A stretch of 64,000 nucleotides of DNA from Salminus brasiliensis (taxonomy: Eukaryota > Chordata > Actinopteri > Characiformes > Bryconidae). The notes below the pieces were generated by a model. It was given only the letters and a program-made list of their open reading frames with translations, did no database searches and was not told the origin of the DNA. The translations under genes and the position numbers were made by a program. Where the stretch lies: NCBI RefSeq assembly GCF_030463535.1, contig NC_132901.1, positions 7,287,364-7,351,363 of the forward strand, given 5' to 3'. Below, in pieces: positions 26,090 to 50,282 of the stretch. Numbering within the stretch: the first letter of the stretch is position 1; each line of letters starts with the position of its first letter.

Positions 26090-26895
26090 TGCTGAAGTGA
26101 TCCGGAAGTTGACCGTACATGCGCTCTGCGGCCGCCTTCCCTCATTAAGCGCAACAAACACCTGGGACTGGGGCTTCATAAACCGTAGCTTTTTATTCTC
26201 TCGTTGCTGTGAATTAGCTCTGTCTCAGCTTCATCTGACGTCTGTTGTCCTCGTTTCCCTGTCTGCCCTGTTAGTAGTTCCTGTTTGTTTGTCACCGTTT
26301 GTAGGTCTCTGGTTTGCCTGAAGCCCTGCTTTGTAGTTCTAGGTTCTTGGGTTTTGTTTATTTTTATATCCGAAGCCTTGTTTCAGTTTTTCACGTGATG
26401 TCATGGCTCGCAACCAGCTGGCTCCACTCTGAGGAGGCGATCTTCTTGATCCGCCCAATCTCCGACCACGCCATCATCCTCTGTGTCCCATGGCTCACAA
26501 GGCATAACCCCCATATCTCCTGGCCTGATAGGGAGATAGTGTCCTGGTCTCCATATTGTTTTTCTCATTGCCTAGGTTCTGCCTCACTTAGGCTCGCGTC
26601 CACGTCAGTAGAAAGCCCTGAACCAGAGTCCCTAGCATCATTGCCCCGGAGTATAATGATTTTAGGGACGTTTTTAGTAAGGCCAAAGTCACTTGCCTAC
26701 CAACCCCCCCCCCCCCCCCCCCCCCATTGCCCCACATGATTGTGCTATAGACTTTGTAGACAATCACACCCTGCCTAAGTCACAGGTCTACCCTGTGGAA
26801 CAATGGGCGAGTCCCTGGTGGCTTCCAAGTTCTTCTTTATCCAGAAGAAGGGAGGGAGGAGTAGCAATATACATTGTTGACAACAAGTACCTAAT
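26090..26895 (+). mobile_element. Ty3/gypsy retrotransposon fragment (LTR-like leader plus pol piece)
   Basis: From about 26,395 the plus strand encodes a gypsy-type protease-to-RT linker. AIILCVPWLTRHNPHISW and IVSWSPYCFSHCL match the region where fish gypsy elements read 'PxVLGxPWLxxHNPxIxW...ILSWSPxCxxxCL'. After a run of 22 C (26,704-26,725) a shifted frame continues with HDCAIDFVDNHTLPKSQVYP and FFIQKKGG, the approach to the RT fingers. The 26,090-26,390 stretch (TATA-like 'ttcataaacc', then 'ctctcgttgctgtgaatt') resembles a fish gypsy LTR. RT itself is absent. Confidence 0.62.
26704..26725. repeat. Poly-C tract in the gypsy fragment
   Basis: Twenty-two consecutive C residues. The run shifts the pol reading frame between its two sides. 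Confidence 0.9.
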
Positions 26896-27550
26896 AAGAA
26901 GCAGGGCTCTTTTGTATTCAGAACTGCTTCAGAATGCTGTCATGTGTAGTTGAATTGTGAATTGTAGAAGGATTGTAGAGGGAATAATTAATTACTCGTG
27001 GACCAACTGCCTGCACTTCTTTGAGGCAAAAACTTTCATTCTTTTATGAAGTCCAAAACTAAGTGTACATAGTAAAAATCTTTGTGCTCCCATGAAACTT
27101 CCATGAAAAGACAGTGACGAAACCCCCATAAGAACACCTTGTTCAGAACAGAGTCAAAAAAGAGATGTCGGAACACCACATGCAGACAAGTTGTCAGCCA
27201 AAAAGGTGGGATTTCCATAACCAGGTGAGATTCCTAGGGAAAACTGTGTCAAAAATGGCTCTGCAGAAGATCCAGCTGAAATGACACCAGGCCAGATTGG
27301 AAAGGCAAGGTTTAGTGCTGTTGGTCGACTGATGAAAAAAGTTTGCTTATTTCATGTTATAGAACTTACTTCACAAAGTTCACCAACATACCAAAGCCGT
27401 TTCCTTCTTCTATGAAACCTGGGAACCTGTCAGCATTGATTACATATTGCTAACCTCTCATAATCCTATACCTTCAGGCATGTAAAGACTATTTAAAGAG
27501 CCCTTGTTGAGAACGATACTGAATGGATGGCTTTTCTGGGGGGCTTTGTG
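26896..27550. other. Intergenic, nothing recognised
   Basis: No gene or element could be assigned. The left edge (about 26,879-26,970) shares a 90-base diverged direct repeat with 27,578-27,672. Confidence 0.5.
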
Positions 27551-27553
27551 AAG

Positions 27554-28195
27554 TTACTGGGAGCCTAACAAAATACAGTATCGACAAGTACCCAATAAGA
27601 AGTAGGGCTCTTTTGTTTTCCGAAAGGCAAAAGTCCTTTTTGGAAAGGTGTAATGTGTGGTTAAATTGTGAATGAACCCTTTCAGGTATATGAACTTGAG
27701 TAACATCCCATTCTTAATCCATAGGGTTTCATGTGATGTCGGGTCACCCTTTGCAGCTATAACAGTTTCAACTCTTCTGGGAAGGCGTTCCACAAGGTTT
27801 AGGAGTGTGTTTATGGGAATTTTTGACCATTCTTCCAGAAGCACATTTGTGAGGTCAGACACTGATGTTGGATGAGAAGGCCTGGCACGCAGTCTCCGCT
27901 CTAATTCATCCCAAAGGTGTTCTTTCGGGTAGAGAACAGGACTGCAGACCAGTCAAGTTCTTTTACGCCAGACTTGCTCATCCATGTCTTTATGGACCTT
28001 GCTTTGTGCTCTGTTGTGCAGTGATGTTGGAACAGGAAGGGGCCATCCCCAAACTGTTCTCGCAAAGTGCTTTACACCACTGCATCCGATGCATTGCGCT
28101 TGGTGATGTAAGGCTAGGATGCAGCATTTGTGAGGACAGGAATTGCTGTTAAATAAATGGGTCTGGATCGGAATGCCAAAAGTATGCCAAAAGTA
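27554..28195 (-). mobile_element. Tc1/mariner-like transposon relic, second lineage (transposase C-terminus)
   Basis: On the minus strand, 27,700-27,862 encodes SDLTNVLLEEWSKIPINTLL and then LVERLPRRVETVIAAKG, which I recognise as the C-terminal end of a widespread fish Tc1/mariner-like transposase. The reverse complement continues upstream to about 28,190, with the codons for LFQH-type text (28,025-28,035) and the '[11 protein letters not shown]' region replaced by a rearranged stretch near 27,940. The N-terminal half is missing. No terminal inverted repeat was found. Confidence 0.68.
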
Positions 28196-28724
28196 TTAAT
28201 GACCTTGCCATGACCATAATGCTCATGAGAGCAAACCATTCTATTGATCATTTTTATGCAGAATAAACAAGCTATGTGTGCAGTTGAATATCTGTGTCAA
28301 ATGAACCAATTTCACTTAATAGAAGGGATGTTTGGATACTCTTTGACATATCAGTGCAGAAACAGACACAAGATGCTGGACGTTGAAGTTTCTAGAGTTT
28401 CTAGGAAATTAAGCCTTCACAATCATACCTCACAGCAATCATTACTTTAGAGTTGCACTGATAAAACTGAATTTGGTACCTCTCAGCAGTTGATCCAGAT
28501 CCAGAGTACTTAATACCAAGAGTACAGTCTTAATACCAAGACTGCTGCAGTAATATATTGGACTTTAGGTGTTGTTTCAAAGGTCATGTTCACCAGGGGG
28601 CCTGTAAACATAATAAATAACATTGGGGAAAAACAGGAAAATAAGTATTTTTTTGTATTACCCATAGCTCATGTTTTCACCTTTATAACTAGAATACAAA
28701 TACAAGCATAGCTAGCTACAATAT
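28196..28724. other. Intergenic, nothing recognised
   Basis: No exon, RNA gene or repeat could be supported here. Short plus-strand frames lack motifs. Confidence 0.45.
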
Positions 28725-29110
28725 ACAACAGTCAGCCATCACATTAATGCCACATGCCTAATAGAGTACGACTTGTGCCACCACAACAGATCTGACCATT
28801 CGAGGCATCAACTTCAAGAGACTCATGAAGCCATGCTGTGGTATGTGGCACCAAAACAGTAGCAGCAAATCCCTTACAATCCCATACATTTTGATACAGA
28901 TGCTCACATCAATGAGCCATACATAGATGTCCATGACCCTGTCGTTCAAAAGTTTGTCCTTTTTTGGACCACTTAAGGTAGGTGCTGACCACTGCATACC
29001 AGGAAAACCCAACAAGACATGTGTGATGTTTTTTGGAGATGTTCTGACCCAGTCGCTTAGTCATTAAAATCATCTTGTCAAAGTGTCTCAAATCCTAATG
29101 CATGTCCACT
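28725..29110 (-). repeat. Dispersed fish repeat (DNA-transposon-like)
   Basis: The text 'cagccatcacattaatgcca', then 'ttggaccacttaaggtaggt' and 'gctgaccactgcataccagg', and 'gttctgacccagtcgcttag' follows in order a very common fish interspersed sequence. I remember the family but not its class with certainty. No transposase frame survives. Confidence 0.55.
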
Positions 29111-30980
29111 TTTCCTGCTTTTAACACATCACCATCATTAACTATATAGCTTTTAAAACATGGTTTTCAAACTTTTGAACAGGGATTTCAAATGTTTGGA
29201 CTCTATATGGACTATATGTCCCCTGTTGTAATTGCTCTGGGGATTCTTAATACCAGCCCAGGCTGTGCATAATGAAGTGTCTGGTGATTTGGTGTTTCAA
29301 AGACAGGAGCTTAGGTCAAGCAGCGTGAGGACAGAAGTTTGGTGTGAAAGCCTTAGGAAGATAAATCTCTGTAGAAAATCCTTAAGTAGTTAGTATTCAG
29401 TGGGTAATCCTGTTGAGAGTGAGACAATAATGCCTGTTCCAGGGTTGTTTGTTCTAGTTTTTTATATAGAGATGAAAACACACCATGTGTGTGTGGCAGA
29501 CATGGGAATTGAGAGGCTGCTGGCATGACAATACTCAGAATGAGACAGGGGCAAGTTGTGGTATTTACCCGCCGTTATAACATAGTTACAACAGTTGAAA
29601 CATTAGGGACAGTTTTACAATGTACAGTAGATTGGTCGATAGTAGAACAGTGGATTAGTGGTAAGCACTTTCAAGGGTTTTGGAGCCACCTATGTGTGTT
29701 ATATTTGTAAGTGATACTGAGAGTTCACATAACTTCTTCACAGCTATTATTGAAAGACTTATTTATTCCATTAATAGACTGTGAGGAAGCGATGCCAAAT
29801 ATCTTTCTTTCTTAAGCCTGAACACTATGAATATGAGTAATCAGAAATCGTGGCAGAATTTCTGACCTGCATTTTGAAGTTTGGTCATCTAAGAGATTGG
29901 CACTGCAAAAATGCAAACTGCAACACAGACTGGGTCAGAATGTTTCGTACAAGCTAGGACTGCCACTGCTAGACTGTATGGCCTCACACAATTGTTTTTA
30001 TAGTTGGGATTGAATAATTTGCTTTGATAATATTTCATTTACATTAAGCTCCTGAGAACAATGGGTCAATTACGGGTCATTTAATTATATGAGCAAAAGA
30101 TGTGCTTGCATAGTTATTTAATCAAAGCATTAGGACTGAATTCCTGTGATCCTGTTAGTCATGCAGCAGTGCTGCTTCCAGATGGTGAACCATAAAAACT
30201 ACACTGCATTGTCAAACCTATGGCCAGCAGAGGGCAATGCTGTTGAAAATGAAATGAGTGTTGATTTCATCATTTCTTTTGGCCTATTTCTCATGTGGTT
30301 TGCAATCTCACTTCTGAGGAGGTATGCACTGCGGAGTCTAGTTATGAATTCCTTCCTGTTCCAACCAAGCAGAAGCAGAATGCTAAGTATCTGGGTCAGG
30401 TGCAATGGAAGCTTAAATCAGATCAATATATAGACATCTGGTTCTCTAGCCCAGTATGTTTTTTTGAACAGATTGTTCCCCTTGTTGCAATACCCATCAC
30501 TGTGCACTTTACTGTATGGGATAAGGTGAGATTCTACAGGCTATAATAACAATTTGGATCCTATCCTGGTGTATGGGTTGCATGTTCTTTTAAATGCAAA
30601 AATAAAAATACAAATCAAAGCTCATCATACATTTTTATGTAATGTCTGACCTCAGTTGGTTAATTCTGTAAATCAGAATTCTAAAGCCATTAATATAATA
30701 ATAATATTAATATTACATACATGCTACAAGCATGCTATCACTAGCGCATTTGCATGAAGTTGCATGAAAAACAGTCAACTGCAACTTTTACATTCTTAAA
30801 TAATAACACTACTGTACTCCTTTGCTGCCAAAGACACTTAACTACTACAATGGCAAAGGCTTGATTATTTTTTAGATGAAGGCTTATCCTCCTTCTGGCT
30901 CGCTTCTTTTAGTTGGCTGTTTTAGCTTGATCTGCCGGAGCCATTAGAAACACATTCTCTGTACTCCATGAATCCAATTA
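29111..30980. other. Intergenic, no gene recognised
   Basis: No coding or RNA feature could be supported. A good match to the CTCF core motif lies at 30,224-30,236 and is entered separately. Confidence 0.5.
30224..30236 (+). promoter_or_regulatory. Candidate CTCF binding motif
   Basis: CCAGCAGAGGGCA fits the degenerate CTCF core CCASYAGRKGGCR at every position. It lies in the repeat-rich interval on the GTF2E2 side, about 4.7 kb from that gene's 3' end. Weaker matches with one mismatch are at 39,310-39,322 and 60,753-60,765. Motif match alone does not show binding. Confidence 0.35.
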
Positions 30981-30984
30981 GAAC

Positions 30985-32738
30985 CAGAACTATCTTTTTA
31001 CCGAGTACATGACTGCCCACTTGTCCAACCTGACTCCAAAGGAAGCACCCAGCCCCCCTGCTCCAACCTGTCCTTCACAACAACCCAGGTGAGAAATGAG
31101 CTGAGGAAGATCAAGCCTAAGAAAGCTACAGGTCCTGATGGAATCAGCGCCAGGCTCCTCAAGTCCTGCGCTGATCAGCTGTGCAGGGTAGTTGAGCATT
31201 TGTTCAACATGAGCCTGAAACTGGGAAGAGTACCACAGCTGTGGAAAACATCTTGTGTGGTACCTGTGCCCAAAACACAGCACCCAAAGGACCTAAACAG
31301 CTACAGGCCGGTGGCACTGACTTCCCATCTAATGAAGTCACTGGAGAGGCTGGTCCTCAACCACATCCGCCCTCTGGTGAGCCCATCCATGGACCCTCTT
31401 CAGTTCGCCTACCAGCCTGGTGTCGGGGTGGATGATGCTGTCATCTATCTTCTACATGGAGCTCTTTCTCACCTGGAGAAGCCCGGCAGCACTGTGAGGA
31501 TCACCTTCTTCGATTTCTCCAGTGCTTTTAACACCATACAGCCAGGCCTCCTAAAGGACAAGTTGGGACATTGTGGAGTGGACAGTCACCTGTCAAACTG
31601 GATACTGGACTACCTCACCAACCGACCACAGTATGTGAGGGCACGGGACTGTGTCTCTGACTTGGTGGTCAGCAGCACAGGAGCCCCTCAAGGAACGGTC
31701 TTGGCACCGTTCCTCTTCACCCTGTACACTGCTGACTTCATGTACAGCTCACCAACCTGTCACCTCCAGAAGTTCTCTGATGACTCAGCGATCGTCGGCC
31801 TCATATCCAATGAGGAGGACAGCGAGTACAGAGAACTTATTCAGGACTTTGTGGACTGGTGTCTGCAGAACCATCTGCAGATAAACGCTGGAAAAACCAA
31901 AGAACTGGTAGTGGATTTCCGCAGGTGCAGACACCCCCCTCCATCAGTGAACATCCGGGGTATGAACATCGAGAGTGTGGACTCTTATAAATACCTGGGT
32001 GTTCATCTGAACAACAAACTGGACTGGTCAGTCAACACTGCTGCTCTCTATAAGAAAGGCCAGAGCAGACTCTACCTGCTGAGGAGATTGAGGTCCTTTG
32101 GAGTGCAGGGAGCACTTCTGAGGACGTTCTTCGACACAGTGGTGGCATCTGCCATCTTTTATGGAGTGGTCTGCTGGGGCAGTAGCATCTCGATGGCAGA
32201 TAAGAAGAGACTGGACAAACTCATAAAGAGGGCCGGCTCTGTCCTGGGGTGCTTCTTAGACCCAGTGCAGGTGGTGGGAGACAGGAGGATGACAACCAAG
32301 CTGGCATCCATGCTGGAGAACAGCTCCCACCCCATGCATGAGACTCTGGCAGCACTGGGCAGCTCCTTTAGCGACAGACTGCTTCACCCCAAGTGTGTGA
32401 AGGAGCGGTATCGCAGGTCCTTCCTTCCTGCTGCCGTCAGACTGCACAACCAACACTGCTCCCAACGGACCACATACACACACACTTAACTACACACACA
32501 CGTTCATGTTCAGGGAATACTATGTGCAATATCCCATCCCCATGTGCAATTAAGAGTCTTTTACTGTAAATAATATTGTTTATTGCTTTTTTAATTCTTA
32601 TTTATATTGTGTATATAGTGTAAATTATTTATCCAAATTTTTTGTAACTGAGTGTCCTGCTATCCCTTTCTGCTGCTACACTGTGAATTTCCCCACTGCG
32701 GGACTAATAAAGGATTATCTTATCTTATCTTATCTTAA
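30985..32738 (+). mobile_element. L2/CR1-type LINE, 5'-truncated
   Basis: The element comprises the 3' part of ORF2, a 3' UTR of about 225 bases, and a tail of TTATC repeats (about 32,712-32,738). The words before the tail, 'gtgaatttccccactgcggg' and 'actaataaaggattatc', are the standard 3' end of fish L2-type LINEs. The 5' edge is set near 30,985 by where ORF2-like reading begins and is approximate. No endonuclease domain or ORF1 is present, so this is a typical reverse-transcription truncation. Target-site duplications were not identified. The long open frame implies a fairly young insertion. Confidence 0.85.
31089..32489 (+). pseudogene. LINE ORF2 reverse transcriptase (truncated at 5', frame open)
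   Basis: The product is a non-LTR reverse transcriptase that would copy its own RNA at a nicked target. The first triplet is GTG (Val), and the frame is also open upstream to about 30,990 with no ATG, so the true start lies in lost sequence. Counting from 31,089, the RT begins with KKATGPDGIS (residues 11-20). Motif A is FFDFSSAFNT with the catalytic Asp near 142. The GAPQGTVLAP block is at 198-207, and the active-site box FSDD is at 229-232 (usual FADD/YADD form). The thumb and C-terminal region follow, with no internal stop over 466 codons. The apurinic endonuclease domain is missing, so this copy cannot move on its own. L2 rather than Rex1 or RTE is judged from the 3' tail and from FSDD. 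Confidence 0.88.
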
Positions 32739-32739
32739 G

Positions 32740-34875
32740 ACCCCTGCTACCTGCATCAAACCAGTTGCCCACCCACCAGACTGACCACTGGACTTTCCTG
32801 CTACGCGGGTTAGACCAGCTGCCCACCTCCTGCTACTGCTACATGCGTACTTCAGGAGTATTCGGGGGTAATTTAGAGGATTTCTTTGTTCTAATGAAAG
32901 CATTTCCACAAATGGAGCAAAAAGGTACAATTTAACAACTTTTTTTTTAAATCAACTTTTAACACAATTTATTTCCTAACCATGTTATGAATGGTATTAC
33001 TAAAGAATAATGACCTGAAAATAGGGTCATACAAGTGCACAATGTAACATTGATTTAATAATCTATTCTGTAAAATTTCTGCAGTGTCATCCAAAGGCTA
33101 AACACTTAATATCAATAATCACAGTGCAAAGATATATGTTCATGTGTATATCAGTATTTAGTAAGATAACTACAAGTAAGATAAGATTCACCTAAAGTGT
33201 CTTCCTTTAGATACAAATTGTTTATTGTATTTTATTATTCTGAATGTTCTGAATCTTATTAGGAATATATCTAAAATGGCCATATAAAATGCTTTACATA
33301 CTCACAAGTCAAGTTCTGGATTAATGCACCCAGTCTTTGCCAGTTGTGCTGTTTACAGATTAATCCTTTACCATTTTGTTGCTTGGCAACCATCCTTTCC
33401 CACATTGTTCGCTGAAGAATTGTTTCTTGTGATGAATAATAATAATAATACATTGAACTATTAAACATACATATCATTACAGTTTCACAGGATCTCAAAG
33501 CTACTTAATTCACGTGACTGCATTCTCCAACACATACACATCCTCATCCTCATTCCTCGTATGTGTGTGTGAGTGATTTGTGCTGTTCTGTTGGTAATGC
33601 TGTGGCCCTGCAGTTTCCTTCAGGATATATAAATCCATCTGCCCTGAAGGGTTCAATATTTACCCAATTAGTTAGAACAGGCGTGTAATGCCCAGGCATA
33701 GCATGATTGGAAGCCTCTGTACTGGGACTGAGAACTATGCCGAATATGAATGGCAGTGACCTAACTACCAGCAGTGTTGGCATCTCAAAACTGTCATGTT
33801 TAGTAAAACATCTAGACTCTTTAGTTATTAGCTTGACTTAAAAGCTACAACATAGTTGACCAAACAAGCAAAGAATTGTCTGTACCAATAACGCAATGCA
33901 GTGATCCTAATATTACCTCAACATCCACATATTCTATAAACAGTAATTATCAAACCCACTTCAGTGACTGGATCACTTGTCAGGTTCCTACTGAGTTTTA
34001 CGAAAATGAGAAAATCTGCTTTTAGCTGCAGTGCACCAATGAGCAGGGGTCTCTATAACTCCTGTGACTGTCATTTTAAACTTTTAGTTTCTAGCCACCT
34101 TTAGAAAGCCTGTCACTGTTTAAGTTACAATGTTCTCTTGATCTTTCTTTGTAATTTTACTACCATAATTTTTTGTTGCTTATTATTACTTTTAATAATC
34201 CCCTTAATTTTAGCTGGTCCACCTCTTATTTTGGTTTTATTTTAAAAATTGCCTTCTTTTTAATTTAATATTGTTTCTTTAATTATTTTGACACGTACCA
34301 TGGCTGATTATACTGAGTTTGCAGTTTCTCCTTTTAGTTTTACCTTATTCAACTTAATTTTAAAGTATTTTTAAAACCCTTTTAGTTGTTAATATTCTGC
34401 TACATTAAAAATTAGGGTTACATTCAGTGTATTTTTAAGTGGAAAAAAGGTTGATTGATTTGGAGTGTAGAAGGTGACTCAGGTGATCAAACTCCAAGAT
34501 GTTTAAGGCAGAACACTCATTTCAAAGGCTTCTATTCCCTCATATTTCCTAACTTCAGTGCTACCATGGTGACAACTAGCAACATTCACAGTTCTGTCAT
34601 TGTTATAAATAATTGAAGTTAAAGTGTCCGCAGCCTCTGGGAAAGAAACAGTCTTGATTCCAAGGGTTTTCTCAAACATAGAAAAATTGATCTTTTTTCC
34701 CTGTCCTACCTTGTTACAAAAAACACCTTATTCAATAAAACATCAATTGTAATGACTGATCCTCACTGTTAATTCTGGGTGTATAATTCCATTGCCTAAA
34801 ACCAGTCCATAGAACTGACAAAATTATTAAATAAGCAGCACAAAAACATCAAAACATGATGCACTTTCTCAATTT
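32740..34875. other. Intergenic between the LINE and GTF2E2
   Basis: No gene recognised. At 32,740-32,860 two imperfect copies of a roughly 68-base GC-rich unit ('cctgctac...gttgcccacc') lie right after the LINE tail. A short (AAT)n run occurs near 33,434-33,450. The remainder is AT-rich. Confidence 0.5.
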
Positions 34876-34880
34876 AAAGT

Positions 34881-34886
34881 TTTATT
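34881..34886 (-). terminator. GTF2E2: Polyadenylation signal of GTF2E2
   Basis: On the minus strand this reads AATAAA, about 260 bases past the GTF2E2 stop codon. This is a suitable distance for a short 3' UTR. The cleavage site itself cannot be placed. Confidence 0.6.
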
Positions 34887-35145
34887 CTAAAACAAACAAA
34901 AAGAGAGGATCAAACATATTCCTCAAAGCACTGGCACAAAAAATAGAAGCAAATAAAATAAAGAAACTATTTACAGTCAGTTCACATTTGTTTTGTGTCT
35001 CTGTTAGTCCTTTTGTGTGTGTCTGACTGGTTTTGGCAAGTAGATCGCTCTGATCAGATACACAGTGCACAGGAGAAAACACACACATCAGTCTTTGCTT
35101 TCAGAGTCTTTATCTGAAGTAGTGAGCTGTTCTAGTATGTCTGCA

Positions 35146-47284
<12,139 letters not shown>

Positions 47285-47449
47285 CCTACAAGCACACCAA
47301 TACACATATTTACATCAAACCATACATTAAAAAGGTACATAAAAAAGACATTTTAAAAACTATTATTATTATTATCATTATTATTATTACTACTACTACA
47401 AGTTACTATTATATATTTTTAGTAAATACTAGTAAAGGCCCAAACAAAG

Positions 47450-47530
47450 TACTGATGATATTCAAAATATGCTCAGAAAAGCATATTTGTGACAATAAAC
47501 AATGACAATAAAATATTACCACATTGCCTA
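47450..47530 (+). repeat. Dispersed repeat end ('aatatgctcagaaaagcata')
   Basis: This shares 'tgatatt.a.aatatg.tc' and 'acaataaaatatt' in order with the sequence closing the window (63,885-64,000) and more loosely with 61,905-62,030. It is likely the end of a DNA element with a 'tattgccca' terminus. Confidence 0.45.
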
Positions 47531-48089
47531 GAAGCATCTCTAAATTTTTCTGACAGTCAGCGATGTAGCATAAGATCTAACATCAGTTACTCCTACTGCA
47601 GATATTCTCTCTCTGCCGGTTCTGCTTAAGTGCTTCTGATCTCAGCAAGACTGACCGTACAAGTGAGCATGTTACTATGACCATTACTATGGCACAGTTA
47701 TTAATAACCATTATCACAATTTTAACTTTCTTCCCCGAGGTTCCCAGTTTTTCTATGTGTTCAGAGTGTCGCCACCATCTACAGGATACACTTAGATGCG
47801 AAAATGAGAAAATATAGGGTGGTCTTTTGCACGGTGCTTTTGTACATTTCACAAATTGGACACTCCACACGAGTACAGAAAAGCTAGTGTGAACGTGAGG
47901 TCTCTTTTAATGAACCCAAGCGGTTCTCTATGGTCTGGAGGGGCCATTTGTTAAAAACTTCAGCTACATATTAAATAAACTGCAAAAACTTTGGCAAACT
48001 GGAGCAGTAGTACTATGAATTCCCACATATTTAATTGTTGATGGGTGGCTACTTTTGTTCAGCTTGCAACGTGAGTACACTCACAAAAA

Positions 48090-48375
48090 TGAGGGTGGCT
48101 AGCTAGCTAGTTGGTTCCCTATTTAGCTTGCATTAGCTAGCAGTTGTAAGTTAGCTAGCCTAGCTAGATAATTGACATGAATAAACATAGTTAATTTATT
48201 TTTTACTGTAACACTGCTCTAATTATACGAATAGTGGAACTATAGTGTAAAGTCGATTCCATCACCATCGTTGCCTAACCCGAAAGACGCAGGAATGGGG
48301 TGTAACAAAAGCTAGCCAGGTAGCTAAATAACTTTAGCTAGCTAACTAGCTAGCTAGCGGTAGCTAACGTCAGTC
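48090..48375. repeat. TAGC/GCTA-rich low-complexity DNA
   Basis: Runs of 'gctagctagctag' occur at about 48,098-48,110 and 48,336-48,358, with scattered copies between. The block lies just downstream of the presumed GTF2E2 first exon, inside its first intron. Confidence 0.7.
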
Positions 48376-48437
48376 ATCTCATTTACAGCGACGTTACACG
48401 CACGCAGCATACACTCTTTTAACACATCGCTGCCTAC

Positions 48438-48650
48438 CTTGCTACTCCGACCACGATCTCTCTTCGAGAGACAGATCTGCGATCTCTTATTGACTCATTC
48501 GAAGCTCATCGACAGTCTTCTTTCAACCGATTCAGTTAAGAGAGGATAGTTACTGTCGGCGTATCTCACTAGAACTGAGACAACGCTACACGGTGGTGAG
48601 CGGGGTCCGCTCCAAACGGCACACATGAACCCTACGTAGATCACTTCGAA
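48438..48650 (-). promoter_or_regulatory. GTF2E2: Probable non-coding first exon and promoter region of GTF2E2
   Basis: The first coding exon opens at an acceptor (ttgtag just above 47,285), so an upstream non-coding exon is required. Reading the minus strand, GCAAG|GTAGGC gives a good donor at 48,438/48,437. The sequence just above (48,440-48,650) is richer in CpG than its surroundings. The transcription start is not visible; the upper limit given is approximate. Confidence 0.5.
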
Positions 48651-48654
48651 AAGA

Positions 48655-50280
48655 GAAGGGTGCGTGATGGCTATTTTGTGACGGACGTGAACAGACTGCG
48701 CTAAAAAGACACATGAATCAGTGTCTACTCCCGAGATTTTTGAGTTACTTTGATTTATCTGAAAAAGAAATGGTTACAGTGATTCTAGCAGCACATTCAC
48801 GGTTCCCAAAACACAGTTAGACTAAAACAAGTCTTATTTTTAACTTCCATTTTAAGTACATTGAGGGTGAACCTTATTTACAGTGTAGCTGAGGTGATAC
48901 ATAAAATCTACCTTGAAAAGAAAAACAATATGGCATAAATAATTCAATAAAAGGGTGAAAATATAATTTATTAGGAAAACTAAAATAAAAAGACAAACAA
49001 ACCCAGACTGAAATCATATAGAATGTAACTAGAATCTAATAAAACATTTGAAGCTGTGTGGAGGTGGTTTGAGACTAAGCGTTTAAAGTGATTTAGTGAC
49101 ACCAGTGAACTACTTCTACTTCTTGTATTAAATATAGGCTTGCTGGTGCACTGTAGCTTAAAGCAGATTTTCGCAGTTCAGGAAAAACTCTTGGTACCTG
49201 AGGGGTGATCCAGTCACTGGAACAAGTCTGGTCATTTGTATAATTGCCAGTGAGCATTGTTGTGTTTACCAGTAAGTGCTTTAGAAAACAAAATGCCAAT
49301 GTGTCTCTCAAGAGTTGAACAACCAACCTGTTCATACAGTATAGAGTGATGTATGCTATAGAGGTCACCAGTAATGACTCTTAAAGTAGAGTGATATGCA
49401 GTGATATGCAGAATCTAAAGGGTTAAGTGTATGTAACTGTATGTCTATATGTCTTGTGGAATGTAACAGGATAATGCTGCTTTCTCTAGTGTGGCTTTGG
49501 CAGTAGTAGAGAACAGTTTGAGTAGCTGGTGTTGTTATATAATACTGTTAGTAGTAATTTACTTTTATGCAACTTTAATTGTAAGATTTTATGTAGCATG
49601 TAGTAAAAATACATTTACTTACTGAAATGAACCAGGGATAATGTAATAGCATTGATTTGTCTTATGTCGGCGTGATATTGTCTACAACATGGTGCATTAC
49701 TTAAGTCAGTTGGTTTTTGTGGTTTGTATGTTTTCCCATGTATAACTCACAGTAACATTAACATTTGTAGCAACAGAGTACTGGCTTAGTTTTCTTTAAA
49801 ATATGTGAAAGCACCGATGTGAACACTTATGTTGACAATAAGAGCAGGGCTCAGGCACGATCACTTCTGAACGGAGCTCTCCCAAACCTTCTGACGCATA
49901 TGTGACGCCATTTCTCTTCTTCTGGGCTCTTCTTTCAGTTCGGTTTCAGGCCAACAGCGAATAGCGCCACCTTTATTTTTATATAAAAAGCATACATGTT
50001 AAAACCTATAATTTATTCGGCCACAAACAAGTTTCCTCGTCACGGGAAATAAATGAAAGAAAATTAAAGAAATTACCACCCAAGCGTCTTTCTTAAGTCC
50101 AAACGTCAACAAAACCAGTCTCTCACCAACGTCCCTAGCGTTACTCCGACACGATAGGAGGCGATTAGAAACATTCAGCCCAGCTGCAAACAGAGAAGGA
50201 GGTAATAGCTATAACTGCTCCCTTTATTTATCTACTTTTGTAGTTTCTTGCAGTGACTGGAACTGGGGGAGGTTTGCTAA
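48655..50280. promoter_or_regulatory. Divergent promoter interval between GTF2E2 and QDPR
   Basis: GTF2E2 is read leftward from near 48,650 and QDPR rightward from near 50,150-50,280. Between them the central part (48,750-49,850) is AT-rich and holds no recognised gene. The QDPR-proximal part (49,860-50,180) carries a 'gtgacgccatttc' word, a CRE/YY1-like combination, at about 49,902-49,914. A TATA-like 'tatttttatataaaaag' lies near 49,974-49,990. Their use is not shown by sequence. Confidence 0.35.
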
Positions 50281-50282
50281 GC

